Of a stretch of 64,000 nt of DNA, positions 10,501 to 17,608 are shown one piece after another. This DNA is from an uncultured Collinsella sp. (GTDB lineage Bacteria > Actinomycetota > Coriobacteriia > Coriobacteriales > Coriobacteriaceae), in contig CAUFMG010000013.1 of the NCBI GenBank assembly GCA_959026725.1, positions 18,531 through 82,530 of the forward strand. Reading direction: 5' to 3'. Each line of letters starts with the position of its first letter. Positions within the stretch are counted from its first letter, which is position 1. The notes under the pieces are model-generated. The model did no database searches. It saw only the letters and a program-made list of their open reading frames with translations, and was not told the origin of the DNA. The position numbers and the translations under genes are program-made.

Positions 10501-11735
10501 GTGAGCGTTAGGTGGCCGGCCTCGTCCGTGGTGCCAGAGCCGAGGGGCTTGCCCTCGGTCTTGAAGTCTTTGTCGGTCTTATAGAGCTTGAACTCGGCGC
10601 CCTGTACGAACTTGCCGTCCTGGTCGAACTTGATGATGTCGGACTCGGGCACCGTCACGAGGTTGAACTTGAGCTCCATGTTGGAGTAGAGGGCGCCGCG
10701 CTCCAGGTAGAAGAACTTGAGGGTGTGGTTGGTGCTGTCTTTGAAGGTGTTGCCGGCAAAGCCCGAAGTAGTGTCCTTATTTGCCGCCCGGTACTTGCTC
10801 AGCAGCGTGCCGTCGTTATTGCCGTTCACCTTAATGTCGCCCGTTTGAAAGTCGATGCTCAGACTCGCCCGGTCGTGAATACCGCCGATATCACCCACGA
10901 GGACATCGTCGATGAACACCCAGACGTCATCATCGCCGGCGAACTCGAAGGTCATGGGCTTGTCATCGTTCGTCAGGCCGCCGTTGGGCTGCACGAATCG
11001 CGTGGACATTGAGAGGCCGAAGTGGTGGTTGACGGGCTTGCCGCCGTTGTAGCTCGAATTACCGGTGTTGTCTGCCGTGATGCCGTTTTGGACGAGCCAG
11101 CCGTTTTCCTCATTGAACACCTCGTCTGCCGCGTCGAACGGGAAGAACTGACCCTGGTGGGACGAATTGCCAATGCCCCAGGTGTCATAGATGTCGAAGG
11201 CATTCTTGTCAGCGTTGTAGGCTGCGTAGTTTTCGGAGCTGTCATAGACGTAGTAGCCGCCCTGAACCTTGAGGAGGCCCGTCACGCCAAAATGGGACGT
11301 CTTGCCGGTCTGGGCAGAGGAATCGAACAGGTAGTCGAGGGACTCGTCGCCCAAGGCTTCGGAAAGCTTCGGGTAGCCGTCTGAAAGCGTGTTGTTGACG
11401 ATGCCGGGCCGCGGGCTCGTGCCGCCCGTCCATTGGTTGAGCGGCCCATCACCCTTGCCGTCGTTAAACTGGAACTTGTGGCCTGCGTTGACGCCGCCGC
11501 TGCCGGAAACCGACAGACGGTCATCGGGATTCACCCAGTAATCAAACAGGTTGATTGTTGTCCCCGAAGGCGAAATCGTCGGAACCGTGTGGTTCGAAAA
11601 CGGAACCGTATGGTCCGAAACCTTCGCCTCCGCGCGGGTCGGCAGGAAGAAACTCGCCGTCAGCACGACGGCGAGGGCCAGAACAATCACATATGGCGAG
11701 ACCGGACGCAGCCCGCGACGACGGCCATAAGACAT
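4587..11735 (-). CDS. Giant sortase-anchored fibro-slime / isopeptide-repeat adhesin
   Basis: A 2382-residue cell-wall surface protein counted from ATG 11735. Residues about 1-37 form a signal peptide with hydrophobic core and RAEA cleavage region. A fibro-slime/PA14-like domain centres on GDDDVWVFID (about 267-276). Two SpaA/CnaB-like prealbumin domains follow (AEFKLYKTD; AKFGLYKAD). Then come about ten copies of a roughly 115-residue Spy0128-type isopeptide-linkage repeat, each ending in a variant of FTNTY. A Pro-rich stretch, LPNMGD, a membrane helix and RRRNR form the tail; LPNMG departs from LPxTG. ATG 11735 has only a weak ribosome site. The strong site and ATG lie at 11845 in a frame broken by a G8 tract, so translation probably starts there when the tract has nine G, adding 37 residues. 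Likely adhesion or stalk role, inferred from domains. Confidence 0.85.
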   Translation of the reverse strand: MSYGRRRGLRPVSPYVIVLALAVVLTASFFLPTRAEAKVSDHTVPFSNHTVPTISPSGTTINLFDYWVNPDDRLSVSGSGGVNAGHKFQFNDGKGDGPLNQWTGGTSPRPGIVNNTLSDGYPKLSEALGDESLDYLFDSSAQTGKTSHFGVTGLLKVQGGYYVYDSSENYAAYNADKNAFDIYDTWGIGNSSHQGQFFPFDAADEVFNEENGWLVQNGITADNTGNSSYNGGKPVNHHFGLSMSTRFVQPNGGLTNDDKPMTFEFAGDDDVWVFIDDVLVGDIGGIHDRASLSIDFQTGDIKVNGNNDGTLLSKYRAANKDTTSGFAGNTFKDSTNHTLKFFYLERGALYSNMELKFNLVTVPESDIIKFDQDGKFVQGAEFKLYKTDKDFKTEGKPLGSGTTDEAGHLTLTNDDDNGVINFDDLYEDSGSKYYLLKETRVPEGYRSSLTATDGSMQLEYVPTSDKDAAGGVIINRGGMDADSAVWQTGAFAGAKETITAPSTVYKANDDQTISDKTVGLDSGILFAVVLKRDKSASTDIKDQNNWYAVSGDPSTGAGYTLAKEPSKAGAIEAAKKDLHAFTLNTSGQYQVEIPYLPGDISSYYYMLSGDARKDAEYAVAIYHTTASSIANANTDNTVHVFSDDLPSGEKNFQRQFATRSLVTNIQNRLFVQKTDTEGKPVDGAKFGLYKADQVKMDANGKVMLNGEQTPFDTLTTGLVGNPVPLEGAGIFPNTSDGNRPLVKGTYFLKEVSAPKGFLLNDTLTKVIVDDYGVHADAGTADDGVSTFVGPGALMKSLGQFGAEGDIDNTLTWIKGQRQTSDGTLDGNDNLSWNNDAKGGEDEVHLKYGANGRVYQYGPTEEGKPYRLETETGWIRMGITQDVPGDTNAKGARANLDDMNLNALFTGATCVRVANEREASLEVTKKVALPDGLTGNKDAEFTFKFTVPEGKTYKAAVFKNAGAGKQAGDVFDLKNGDTHAIKADETIRVYGLGEGDECAVQELTGADKMPAGYKLTGRKQGTTNLTGAGDSITGEIEKQKPDGTLAEANKLVFTNTYKAEASDELTPQVTKKVSGVESTEKAFSFTLTATEETQKQIDDDDLKVSDALAGNEHAESKATSGKIIKDKGQTVDFSGMKFNKAGTYTFTLTEAHDADDDAAVDGVQNSGWTMDASTYTVTVRVEDKNAKLTVTGVTVEKSGDDKRETLEVKNGKVNLATFNNSYAAKGSVTLAAKKQFTGGTLENQQFSFQVKEGDKVVAEEKNDANGDITFPAIDYTEAGEHDYAIKEVEGTDPTIVYDGKTVKVHVSVTDNKNGTLSATATYDGKADAPTFTNSKPTADATIEATKTLKGKDLTAGAFTFGLYQGDTTTVDPIQTVQNDKDGKIKLILTGLTIGEYDYTLKEVADSDSTITYDSTAVKVHVSVKADGDKAKATVTYDDKNDAPTFTNKYQPAETLATLTAKKSYVKSDNTQATLKGGEFTFDLYEGDLTAEQLKGKQPIQTAKNGEDGTVTFPAINYTKAGEYKYTIVEQKGDLSHVVYDDAVHHAVVKVVDNAGQLEASVTYDDGKTVAPTFTNTYTAKGSVELTATKIVAVAPGFTHDTKLKGGEYTFELKDADGKVLGTTTNKADGTVKFTRKFTLSNLGGAASKDFTYTIAEQPGAEPGMVYDSHPLTYTVTVTDGGNGALNAKAIVTSASGSDTFTNTYQPAATGLALGAQKSYVKKDDNTPIVPKCGEFTFDVYEGNLTAEQLAGAKPVRTATNGADGSVNFDAFSYAKPGTHEYTIVERKGDLAYVTYDAAVHHAVVTVADNAGTLQASVAYDGTNVTKPSFTNTYEAQATDSGAIALTKSVDVHDGSYQLKAGDFAFELVGSDGSVIQTQKNDAHGKVAFDKLTFDHAGTFTYTVREVQPTGDAPGVPGVTYTGKTYTLTYVVKDNNDGKLVVENSTVKPSEGTENGVTPNTMTFANSYQPGATSYQISGTKVLENTDSATMRTPADGEFTFALIDVATGQEIDRTTNVGNAFTFKAISYTATGSHAYQVKEVAGQDGTITYSDAVLDVTVSATDDGSGQLTATANKTAADLTFTNIYTPTATTATITGTKALTGRDLAEGEFSFDLKDADGNVVQTVQNGADGTFGFAPLQLDKVGTYVYTVSERAGATANGVTYDTTVFTATVTVTENAETHALEAQVAYSKGGKAADAVAFSNSYAPAATEVKLGASKVLSGKDLKEGQFSFQLKDADGKVLQTAKNAAGGTVGFEAISYDKPGTYTYSISEVDDGQKNVTYDAAEHQVTVMVTDDGAGHLVATVTYDGAVAPVFKNTYTPPTTPPVNPPTEPPTNPPVSKEEKPGLPNMGDTSLSPMALGGIAGGAVVLIATGVILRRRNR

Positions 11736-11782
11736 GACGGACCACCGCTCGCGCGGCCGATGTTTACCAGGAAGTTCCCTGC

Positions 11783-11845
11783 TTAGACACCCCCCCCGGT
11801 AGCAATATTCACGAGTCGAGACGTCGTCTCTCTGAGCTCCTGCAT
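11783..11845 (-). CDS. Leader frame of the adhesin, terminated after the poly-G tract (20 codons)
   Basis: GGGGAGGAAATT precedes ATG 11845, the best ribosome site in the region. The frame reads MQELRETTSRLVNIATGGGV and stops at TAA 11783-11785. It contains the G8 run as GGG GGG GGT. With nine G the same frame continues through TGT CTA AGC AGG into the signal peptide and adhesin without a stop, which I checked codon by codon. I therefore read it as the 5' end of the adhesin gene in an OFF state. An attenuator-type leader peptide is the alternative. Confidence 0.7.
   Translation of the reverse strand: MQELRETTSRLVNIATGGGV
11790..11797 (-). promoter_or_regulatory. G8 homopolymer: candidate slipped-strand phase switch
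   Basis: Eight consecutive C on the plus strand (G on the coding strand) lie 55 bp upstream of ATG 11735 and inside the leader frame from 11845. Tracts of this length are prone to slippage. Adding one G (or losing two) restores the adhesin frame. Confidence 0.7.
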
Positions 11846-11955
11846 AATTTCCTCCCCAGTCACACGGCGACCTGCCCGGGTGCTCCCCGGGGGCCGAGGC
11901 AGTCTGGCACATGCCCGCAGTCGTTCAAGGAATACCAACCCCAGCATATGTCTCT

Positions 11956-11967
11956 TAAGATATCTTA
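11956..11967. promoter_or_regulatory. 12-bp palindrome in the adhesin promoter region
   Basis: TAAGATATCTTA is a perfect 12-bp palindrome in an AT-rich stretch about 110 bp upstream of the leader ATG 11845. It could be an operator, but no clear -35/-10 pair could be fixed. Confidence 0.3.
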
Positions 11968-12031
11968 GTCTTTTTCTATAACAATTTTTGTCTCATTACC
12001 GATGAAATCGGCTCAGTCCCCTTGTCGCATT

Positions 12032-13459
12032 CTAGAGCGTGTGGAGCAGGGCGATGAGGAAGCGGATGCCTTGGAGGTAGGCGCGACGGGTGATGCGCTC
12101 GTTGGTGCCGTGGACGCCGCGGTCGCATTCGTCATCGTCGACCACAAAGGCGGAGAAGCGGATGCACTCGTGGCAAATGCGCTGGTAGTTGGCGGCATCG
12201 GTTGCACCAATCACGGTCGAGGGCACGATGCCCATCGGCTCTTGACCCACCGCAGACGATCTGTTTTCCTCCATCCCCTTGGGATTACGGAAATAGCGGG
12301 CGGCGATGGCGCGGACGGCCTCGAGCCCCGGACCGCCCACGCGCGGGGACGGTGAGGGCTCGGAGCTGCCGGGGCCCAGCTCGACCTCGACTCGGCCAGC
12401 GAGCCCAGCGGTGGCAACGGCCTCGCGGCAGCAGGCCACGACATCGGCCACGCTCGTACCCTCGAGCATGCGGAAGTTGACATTGGCCCACATATCCTGC
12501 GGCATTACGTTGGCACCGGTACTGCCGCCTTCGATTTGCGTGGGCGCGCAGGTGGTGGTCACAAGCGGGTACAGCTTTTTGCTGGCGAGGCAGTCGCGCA
12601 CGATGGCATCCTTGCTGGTAGCAATCTCGTCTGCGGTATAAAGTCCCAGCTCGACGAGCTGCGCGGCAAGCAGATCGGTCACACGCGCCGGCCACTCGAT
12701 ATCGCAAATCGCGGTAATAGCGCGGCTGAGCACTTCGAGCGACGTGCCACCGTAAGGGTTGGAAGAATGCCCGCCTTCGCTTCTCGTCTTGAGCACGATA
12801 TCGGCATAGCCCTTCTCGGCAAGATCGGCATGCATAAGCCAACCCGCACCTGCGCTGTACTCGGCAGCCGCAACGATACGATAGTCGCCCTCGTCGATCA
12901 GGTACTCAAGTTCAACGCCACGCTCCTCGAGCGCGCGGCCAATGGCACCCGCGCCGTACTGCGTAGTCTCCTCATCCTGGCCAAAGGCCAGCAGCAGGGT
13001 TCGTTCGTGTTGCCAGCCGTGCGCCAGCGCATACTCAACCGCCTCCAGGATGCCCGCAACCTGGTCTTTCATATCGATGGCGCCGCGACCCCAAATATAG
13101 GTGTCGTCCACGTGCCCGCTAAAGGGATCGTACGTCCAGTCTGTCTGGGTGCCCGGCACCACGGGGACCACGTCCATGTGACCCATGAGCATGACCGGCT
13201 TGAGGGCGGGGTCGGTGCCGGCAAGCGTCACGAGCAGCGAATGGTCGATGAGCTCGACCTCGCCCGCCGCAAACACGCGCGGCCAGGCCTGCTGCATATA
13301 GGCGCGCAGGTCGGCAAACGCCTGCCAATCCACCGTCTGAGCATCCATGCTCGAAATCGTCGGAAACGACAGCACGCAGCCCAGGCGCTCGCACGCGCCG
13401 ACCTCATCGATATCGGCAAAATCATCCTCGTGCGCAAAGAAGCGCCAAACCTCGGCCAT
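12032..13459 (-). CDS. M20-family metallopeptidase (ArgE/DapE/carboxypeptidase-like)
   Basis: A 475-residue zinc-dependent amidohydrolase or peptidase, predicted cytosolic. Metal-site motifs are visible: LMGHMDVVPV (first His and Asp), GRGAIDMKD (bridging Asp) and GQDEETTQYGA (catalytic Glu pair). A lid/dimerisation domain follows (SEGGHSSNPYGGTS). The substrate may be a dipeptide, N-acyl amino acid or acylated compound; sequence alone does not decide. ATG 13459 is chosen because GGAGG lies just upstream; a TTG at 13471 would overlap that site. The gene lies 57 bp downstream of the amino-acid ABC transporter genes on the same strand, suggesting hydrolysis of imported peptides or conjugates. 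A palindrome at 13479-13505 separates them. Confidence 0.85.
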   Translation of the reverse strand: MAEVWRFFAHEDDFADIDEVGACERLGCVLSFPTISSMDAQTVDWQAFADLRAYMQQAWPRVFAAGEVELIDHSLLVTLAGTDPALKPVMLMGHMDVVPVVPGTQTDWTYDPFSGHVDDTYIWGRGAIDMKDQVAGILEAVEYALAHGWQHERTLLLAFGQDEETTQYGAGAIGRALEERGVELEYLIDEGDYRIVAAAEYSAGAGWLMHADLAEKGYADIVLKTRSEGGHSSNPYGGTSLEVLSRAITAICDIEWPARVTDLLAAQLVELGLYTADEIATSKDAIVRDCLASKKLYPLVTTTCAPTQIEGGSTGANVMPQDMWANVNFRMLEGTSVADVVACCREAVATAGLAGRVEVELGPGSSEPSPSPRVGGPGLEAVRAIAARYFRNPKGMEENRSSAVGQEPMGIVPSTVIGATDAANYQRICHECIRFSAFVVDDDECDRGVHGTNERITRRAYLQGIRFLIALLHTL

Positions 13460-13478
13460 GCCTTCCTCCAAAAACAGC

Positions 13479-13505
13479 GTGGCAAAGAGGCGGTCCCTTT
13501 GCCAC
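13479..13505. repeat. Palindrome GTGGCAAAG / CTTTGCCAC
   Basis: GTGGCAAAGAGGCGGTCCCTTTGCCAC lies between the ABC ATPase gene and the M20 gene. It has the architecture of the TGTGACAAAGGGACTG family with different arms. It may attenuate or end transcription between the genes. Confidence 0.45.
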
Positions 13506-13516
13506 GTCCACTTGCA

Positions 13517-14302
13517 TTATTTGTCGTTGAGATAACGCGAGAGGAACTCGCGGGTGCGCTGGTGCTTAGGGTTGCCAAAGAGCTCAGCCGGCGCGGCGTC
13601 CTCGAGCACCACGCCCTGGTCCATAAAGACCACGCGGTCGGACACGGTGCGCGCGAAGGCCATCTCGTGGGTAACGACGACCATGGTCATGCCGTCGGCG
13701 GCGAGCTTGCGCATAACGTCGAGCACCTCGCCCACGATCTCGGGATCGAGCGCGGAGGTAGGCTCGTCAAACAACATGATCTGCGGGTTCATGCACAGGG
13801 CGCGGGCAATGGCAACGCGCTGCTTTTGGCCACCGGACAGGCGACCAACCGCGGCATGGGCGAATTTTTCGAGTCCCACGCTCGCCAGATGTTCCATCGC
13901 GACCTTCTCGGCCTCGGCCTTGCTCATCTTTTTGAGCGTGACGGGCGCGAGCGTGCAGTTGTCGAGCACGTCCATGTTGTTGAACAGGTTAAAGCCCTGG
14001 AACACCATGCCGATGTCCTCACGCAGCTTGTTAATGTTGCAGCGCTCGGCCGTGAGGTCCTGGCCGTGAAACCAGATGTGGCCCGCGTCCGGGGTCTCGA
14101 GCAGGTTGAGGCAGCGCAGAAAGGTCGATTTGCCCGAACCCGAAGCGCCGATAATGGTAACGACCTCGCCAGGATTGACGGACAAGTCGATGCCCTTGAG
14201 CACCTCGAGCGAGCCGAAGCTCTTGCGCAGGCCCTCGACGCGGATGAGCGGCTCATTGGTCTGTGCGGCGGCCGTGGTGCCGGTGGTAGTGGTATCTGCC
14301 AT
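13517..14302 (-). CDS. Polar amino-acid ABC transporter, ATP-binding subunit
   Basis: A 261-residue ATPase that powers uptake through the adjacent permease. Walker [11 protein letters not shown]-loop ([10 protein letters not shown]), signature LSGGQKQR, Walker [13 protein letters not shown] and switch His (VVTHEM) are all present, and the protein belongs to the GlnQ/HisP subfamily. ATG 14302 is chosen over the longer frame from 14377 because AGGAG lies upstream and the homology begins soon after. An unusual Thr/Ala-rich stretch of about 18 residues precedes the domain. It starts 22 bp after the permease stop and is the third gene of an operon of binding protein, permease and ATPase. Confidence 0.93.
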   Translation of the reverse strand: MADTTTTGTTAAAQTNEPLIRVEGLRKSFGSLEVLKGIDLSVNPGEVVTIIGASGSGKSTFLRCLNLLETPDAGHIWFHGQDLTAERCNINKLREDIGMVFQGFNLFNNMDVLDNCTLAPVTLKKMSKAEAEKVAMEHLASVGLEKFAHAAVGRLSGGQKQRVAIARALCMNPQIMLFDEPTSALDPEIVGEVLDVMRKLAADGMTMVVVTHEMAFARTVSDRVVFMDQGVVLEDAAPAELFGNPKHQRTREFLSRYLNDK

Positions 14303-14324
14303 GATGATTCTCCTCGTCTTGCGC

Positions 14325-15473
14325 CTAGTTGGAGCTGGGCAGCGTGGCCGGGGCCGCGGCGCCGAGCTTTTTGCCAAAGGCCTCGAGCAGGCGGCTCGCC
14401 ACGAGCGTCAGGATCAGGTAGACCACGAGCGCCACGCAGTAGACCTCCATCTGGCGGTAGTACACGCCGGCGACGGTGGTGGTGGCGTACATGAGGTCGA
14501 ACACGCCGATGACCGAAAGCACCGACGAATCCTTGATGTTGATGATGAGCTCGTTGGTGAGCGCCGGAATCGCATTTTTAATGCCCTGGGGGAACACGAC
14601 CTTGCGCATAGCCTGCCACTGCGACAGGCCCAGCGAGCGCGCTGCCTCGGCCTGGCCGGGATCGATAGACTCGATGCCGCCGCGCAGGACCTCCATCATG
14701 TAGGCGGTGGAGTTGAGCGAGATGGTGACGAGGCCGGCGGTGAAGGTGCTCCAAATCTGGTTGGCCTGAGCGGTCTCGAAGCCCATGCCGCGCAAAACGG
14801 TGAAGCCCGCGTAATAGATGAGCAGACCTTGGACCATCATGGGCGTGCCGCGCACGATGGTGGAGTAGACGGTCGCAAAGCCGCGGCCGATACTCTTAAA
14901 GAAGCGCACCAGGTCGTTATCCACGCGGTCGAAGGTCTGAATACGCAGGAACACCAGCAACAGCGCCAGGAAGAAGGCGATGATGGTGCCAAAGAACGCG
15001 AGCGCAATGGTGATCTGAATGCCGCGGATAAAGAAGTCGCCACTCTTGTAGGTCATATAGACCAGGCTCGACAGAAAGTCGCTGGGATTGGAGTCCGAGA
15101 CAATGCTCACCCGCACCAGATCGATAAACGACATAACGCAGCGGTCGATAAAGAAGATCGCCGCGATGGCAACCGCGACATAGCTGCCCAGGCGCGCGCC
15201 GCGACGGAAACGCTCGGATGCGAATGGCGATTTTTCGCGATAGTCGTTCCAGTGCATGAGCTTGGTGACGAGCGCCGCCGCCGACACGACGAGCCAGGCC
15301 CAAAGGATCGCCCAGAGGCAATCCTGGAAGATGCCGGTGGGTGCCAAAAAGCTCAGCGGGGTGGGGTTGCGCTGGCTAAACGCCAGACCGAGCGCCGCGA
15401 TGACGCTCGTGCCCAGGTATACGTAACGATGATCGGCCTCGATAAAGGAGGCCAGGCGATTAATGGTTTTCAT
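14325..15473 (-). CDS. Amino-acid ABC transporter permease with N-terminal extension
   Basis: A 382-residue inner-membrane permease of the HisM/GlnP type. The C-terminal 220 residues carry the family core, including the EAA loop region [20 protein letters not shown] that docks the ATPase. About 140 extra N-terminal residues contain roughly three predicted membrane segments (for example around 15-35, 48-70 and 95-115), longer than the usual 220-250-residue permease. It lies 9 bp after the binding-protein gene. Substrate is likely a polar amino acid such as glutamine, glutamate, His or Arg, but cannot be fixed from sequence. Confidence 0.9.
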   Translation of the reverse strand: MKTINRLASFIEADHRYVYLGTSVIAALGLAFSQRNPTPLSFLAPTGIFQDCLWAILWAWLVVSAAALVTKLMHWNDYREKSPFASERFRRGARLGSYVAVAIAAIFFIDRCVMSFIDLVRVSIVSDSNPSDFLSSLVYMTYKSGDFFIRGIQITIALAFFGTIIAFFLALLLVFLRIQTFDRVDNDLVRFFKSIGRGFATVYSTIVRGTPMMVQGLLIYYAGFTVLRGMGFETAQANQIWSTFTAGLVTISLNSTAYMMEVLRGGIESIDPGQAEAARSLGLSQWQAMRKVVFPQGIKNAIPALTNELIINIKDSSVLSVIGVFDLMYATTTVAGVYYRQMEVYCVALVVYLILTLVASRLLEAFGKKLGAAAPATLPSSN

Positions 15474-15482
15474 GCTGCCTCC

Positions 15483-16409
15483 CTATGCCGGCTGACGGTC
15501 GAGGCACGCGTCCCACATTTGGTCGCGCTCCTCCTGGCTGACGCCCTTGAGCGTCTTATCGATGAGTTTGAGCAGCTTGTCCGAGCCCTTGCGGCAGCCG
15601 ACGTTTGCCGTGACCTCCTGCTGAAAGCCCTCGCCCTCGGCAAATTGAATCGGCACGATGCCCGGATTTTGGGCCATATAGCCCTTCTCGTTCTCGGTGT
15701 TGTAGGTCACGGCGTCGCACGTGCCCTGCAGCAGGTTCGAGAACACCGTGGGGACCGAATCGACCGGATTCTTGTGGACGACGCCCGGGATCTCGTCGAT
15801 GACGGTATCGAGCATGGTGTCCTTTTGACCGAGCACCGTGGCGCCGCTGAAGTCGCTGAGCTTGGTCGCGTTTTGGTAGGGTGAGCCCTCTTTTACGAAC
15901 AGACCAAAGTACCCGATAAAGTACGGGTCGGAAAAGCCGACGGACTCCTCGCGCTCGGGCGTGGCGCTCATGCCGGCGATGATGAGGTCGATCTGGCCGT
16001 TGTTGAGCGAATCGATGAGGCCCGAGAAGCTCTGCTTGACGGCAACGGGTTCGCCGCCGAGGGCCTTGCAAACGATCTTGGCGATCTGCACGTCGTAGCC
16101 ATCGGCATAGGCGCCCTGCACGTTATCGATGGGGATGGTGAACTCGCTGGCCTCGGAGACCTGCCAGTTGTACGGGGCGTAGGCCGCCTCCATGCCAATG
16201 CGGATCTTGTCCTTGCCGATCACGGAATCGGACAGGTCATCGCGACCGCTGCCCGTCGTTGGCTGGACCACTTCCAGCGTAGAGGGGCGCTGGCAGCCGG
16301 CGAGCGCGCCGGCGACGACGGTAGCGCTCGCGGCGAGGGCGCTACCCAAAAAGATGCGGCGGCTGCACACCGGTTGGCGCTGCGCATCGCGCTGTTGGGG
16401 AGAATGCAT
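15483..16409 (-). CDS. Extracellular solute-binding lipoprotein, family 3
   Basis: A 308-residue receptor that captures amino acids outside the membrane and delivers them to the permease. The N-terminus has SRRIFLGSA, resembling a twin-arginine signal, then a hydrophobic stretch and lipobox LAGC near residue 38, so it should be a lipid-anchored protein. The mature part has the family 3 pattern (IRIGMEAAYAPYNW; FDVQIAK-like ADGYDVQIAKIV; DLIIAGMSATPERE). GGGAAGGC precedes the ATG. It is first in the operon with permease, ATPase and M20 peptidase. A 9-bp-arm palindrome at 16472-16493 lies about 60 bp upstream and may bind a regulator. Confidence 0.92.
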   Translation of the reverse strand: MHSPQQRDAQRQPVCSRRIFLGSALAASATVVAGALAGCQRPSTLEVVQPTTGSGRDDLSDSVIGKDKIRIGMEAAYAPYNWQVSEASEFTIPIDNVQGAYADGYDVQIAKIVCKALGGEPVAVKQSFSGLIDSLNNGQIDLIIAGMSATPEREESVGFSDPYFIGYFGLFVKEGSPYQNATKLSDFSGATVLGQKDTMLDTVIDEIPGVVHKNPVDSVPTVFSNLLQGTCDAVTYNTENEKGYMAQNPGIVPIQFAEGEGFQQEVTANVGCRKGSDKLLKLIDKTLKGVSQEERDQMWDACLDRQPA

Positions 16410-16471
16410 AATCTGCCTTCCCTGTTGAATCGTATGCTAACGACTCAACAGGATACCGCACGCCGCCATCC

Positions 16472-16493
16472 ACTTGTATGCATACATACAAGT
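16472..16493. promoter_or_regulatory. Palindrome ACTTGTATG / CATACAAGT, candidate operator
   Basis: Perfect 9-bp arms around CATA, 63 bp upstream of the binding-protein start. The form resembles GntR-type operators (TTGTAT..ATACAA), but no regulator gene is adjacent, so the assignment is inference. Confidence 0.45.
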
Positions 16494-16542
16494 TTACGAA
16501 CTGGAAAATGACAAATTAGCTACCCCGACCCATGCATCGAAA

Positions 16543-16608
16543 TGAGGGTGGAAAATCTCCCACTTTTGGCTCGCACATGAGCTCAAAACGGGAGATTATC
16601 CACGCTCA
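16543..16608. repeat. GAGCGTGG palindrome element, copy 1
   Basis: The outer arms TGAGGGTGGAAAATCTCCC and GGGAGATTATCCACGCTCA are near-complementary. They flank ACTTTT/AAAAC mismatches and a short variable inner hairpin (GCTC...GAGC). Copy 2 is at 26375-26440 with the same outer sequence but a different inner hairpin. Confidence 0.65.
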
Positions 16609-16637
16609 AGTTATGACCGCCCAGAACGGCGGAACCC

Positions 16638-17531
16638 CTAGAGCAGCGTAACGCTAAAGCTGCGCTCGTCCGTCTCGCCCGGCGCCAAGGTGATGGTGTT
16701 GACCTTGTGCTCGAAGACGTCGTCCTCGGTGTCCATGGTGGTGTGGCCGGTCCAGGGCTCGAGCGCCACAAACGGGGCATCGTTGGCGGCAGACCACACG
16801 CCGATGTACTTAAAGCCCTCAAAGTCGATCTTGACGCCGTGGCCCGACTTGCGACCGCGCAGCGTGAGCGTGGAGCCCGGGGTATCGGTGAACATGATGG
16901 CATCGTTATCGAAGCTGCGATGCGTGATGGGCACAACGTCCGAATTGTCGGGGGCCTTGTAGGAACCCTCGAACGTCATGAGACCATCGGGCGTGATGAT
17001 GGGAGCCTCGTTGGTCCAAACCTCGGTAAACGCCAGCTCGTAATCCTCGAATGCCTCGTCCTCGGCACCGGGAGCGGGCACGTTAAACGCAGGGTGGCCG
17101 CCCACCGAGAACGGCAGGTCCACGTCGCCGGTGTTGGTGACGGCAAAGGTCTGCGTGAGCATGGCGTCGCCGGTGAGCGCATAGGTCATGTTGAGCTTAA
17201 AGTGGAAGGGGAAGGCCTTGAGCGACTCGGGAGTGTCGGTGATCTCATAGGTTACCGAGGAGCCGTCCTCGGAGACTTCGACCAGCTTGTGCTCGACGAT
17301 GCGCGCGATGCCGTGGCGTGCCATCTCGCAGGTGCCGGCCGCAGACGTTGCCGTGTTGTTTCGCAGCGAGCCCACGATGGGGAACAGAATGGGCGCGTGC
17401 TTGCCCCAAAAGGCGGGATCGCCCTGCCACAGATACTCGTTGCCGTTAAGGGCAAGGCTCGTGAGCTGGGCGCCCATGGAATCGATGGCGGCGGTGAGGC
17501 CGCCGCGCTTGATGGTGGTGACGGTGGACAT
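16638..17531 (-). CDS. Aldose 1-epimerase family protein (LacX-like)
   Basis: A 297-residue predicted cytosolic protein of the galactose-mutarotase superfamily, which interconverts alpha and beta anomers of hexoses or sugar phosphates. Matching patterns include the N-terminal AAIDSMGAQLTSLALNGNEYLWQGDPAFWGKHAP, cut here to its recognisable parts (GAQLTSL; EYLWQGD), FPIVGSLRN, and SVGGHPAFNVP, typical of the LacX/YeaD-like branch. ATG 17531 is chosen because GGAGGAAG precedes it; the frame extends eight codons further without a better site. It is not in an obvious sugar operon, so the substrate is open. Confidence 0.85.
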   Translation of the reverse strand: MSTVTTIKRGGLTAAIDSMGAQLTSLALNGNEYLWQGDPAFWGKHAPILFPIVGSLRNNTATSAAGTCEMARHGIARIVEHKLVEVSEDGSSVTYEITDTPESLKAFPFHFKLNMTYALTGDAMLTQTFAVTNTGDVDLPFSVGGHPAFNVPAPGAEDEAFEDYELAFTEVWTNEAPIITPDGLMTFEGSYKAPDNSDVVPITHRSFDNDAIMFTDTPGSTLTLRGRKSGHGVKIDFEGFKYIGVWSAANDAPFVALEPWTGHTTMDTEDDVFEHKVNTITLAPGETDERSFSVTLL

Positions 17532-17608
17532 GCTACTTCCTCCAAAAGTAAACAACAGTGTCGAGGGCTATTGTCCCACTCTTGGCTGCGGGAAGAGGCG
17601 GCACGCAA

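Noticed and set aside
11735..11912. Adhesin start at ATG 11912
   Set aside because: It gives a 59-residue Cys/Arg-rich extension without a ribosome site; the site at 11845 is far stronger but in another frame.
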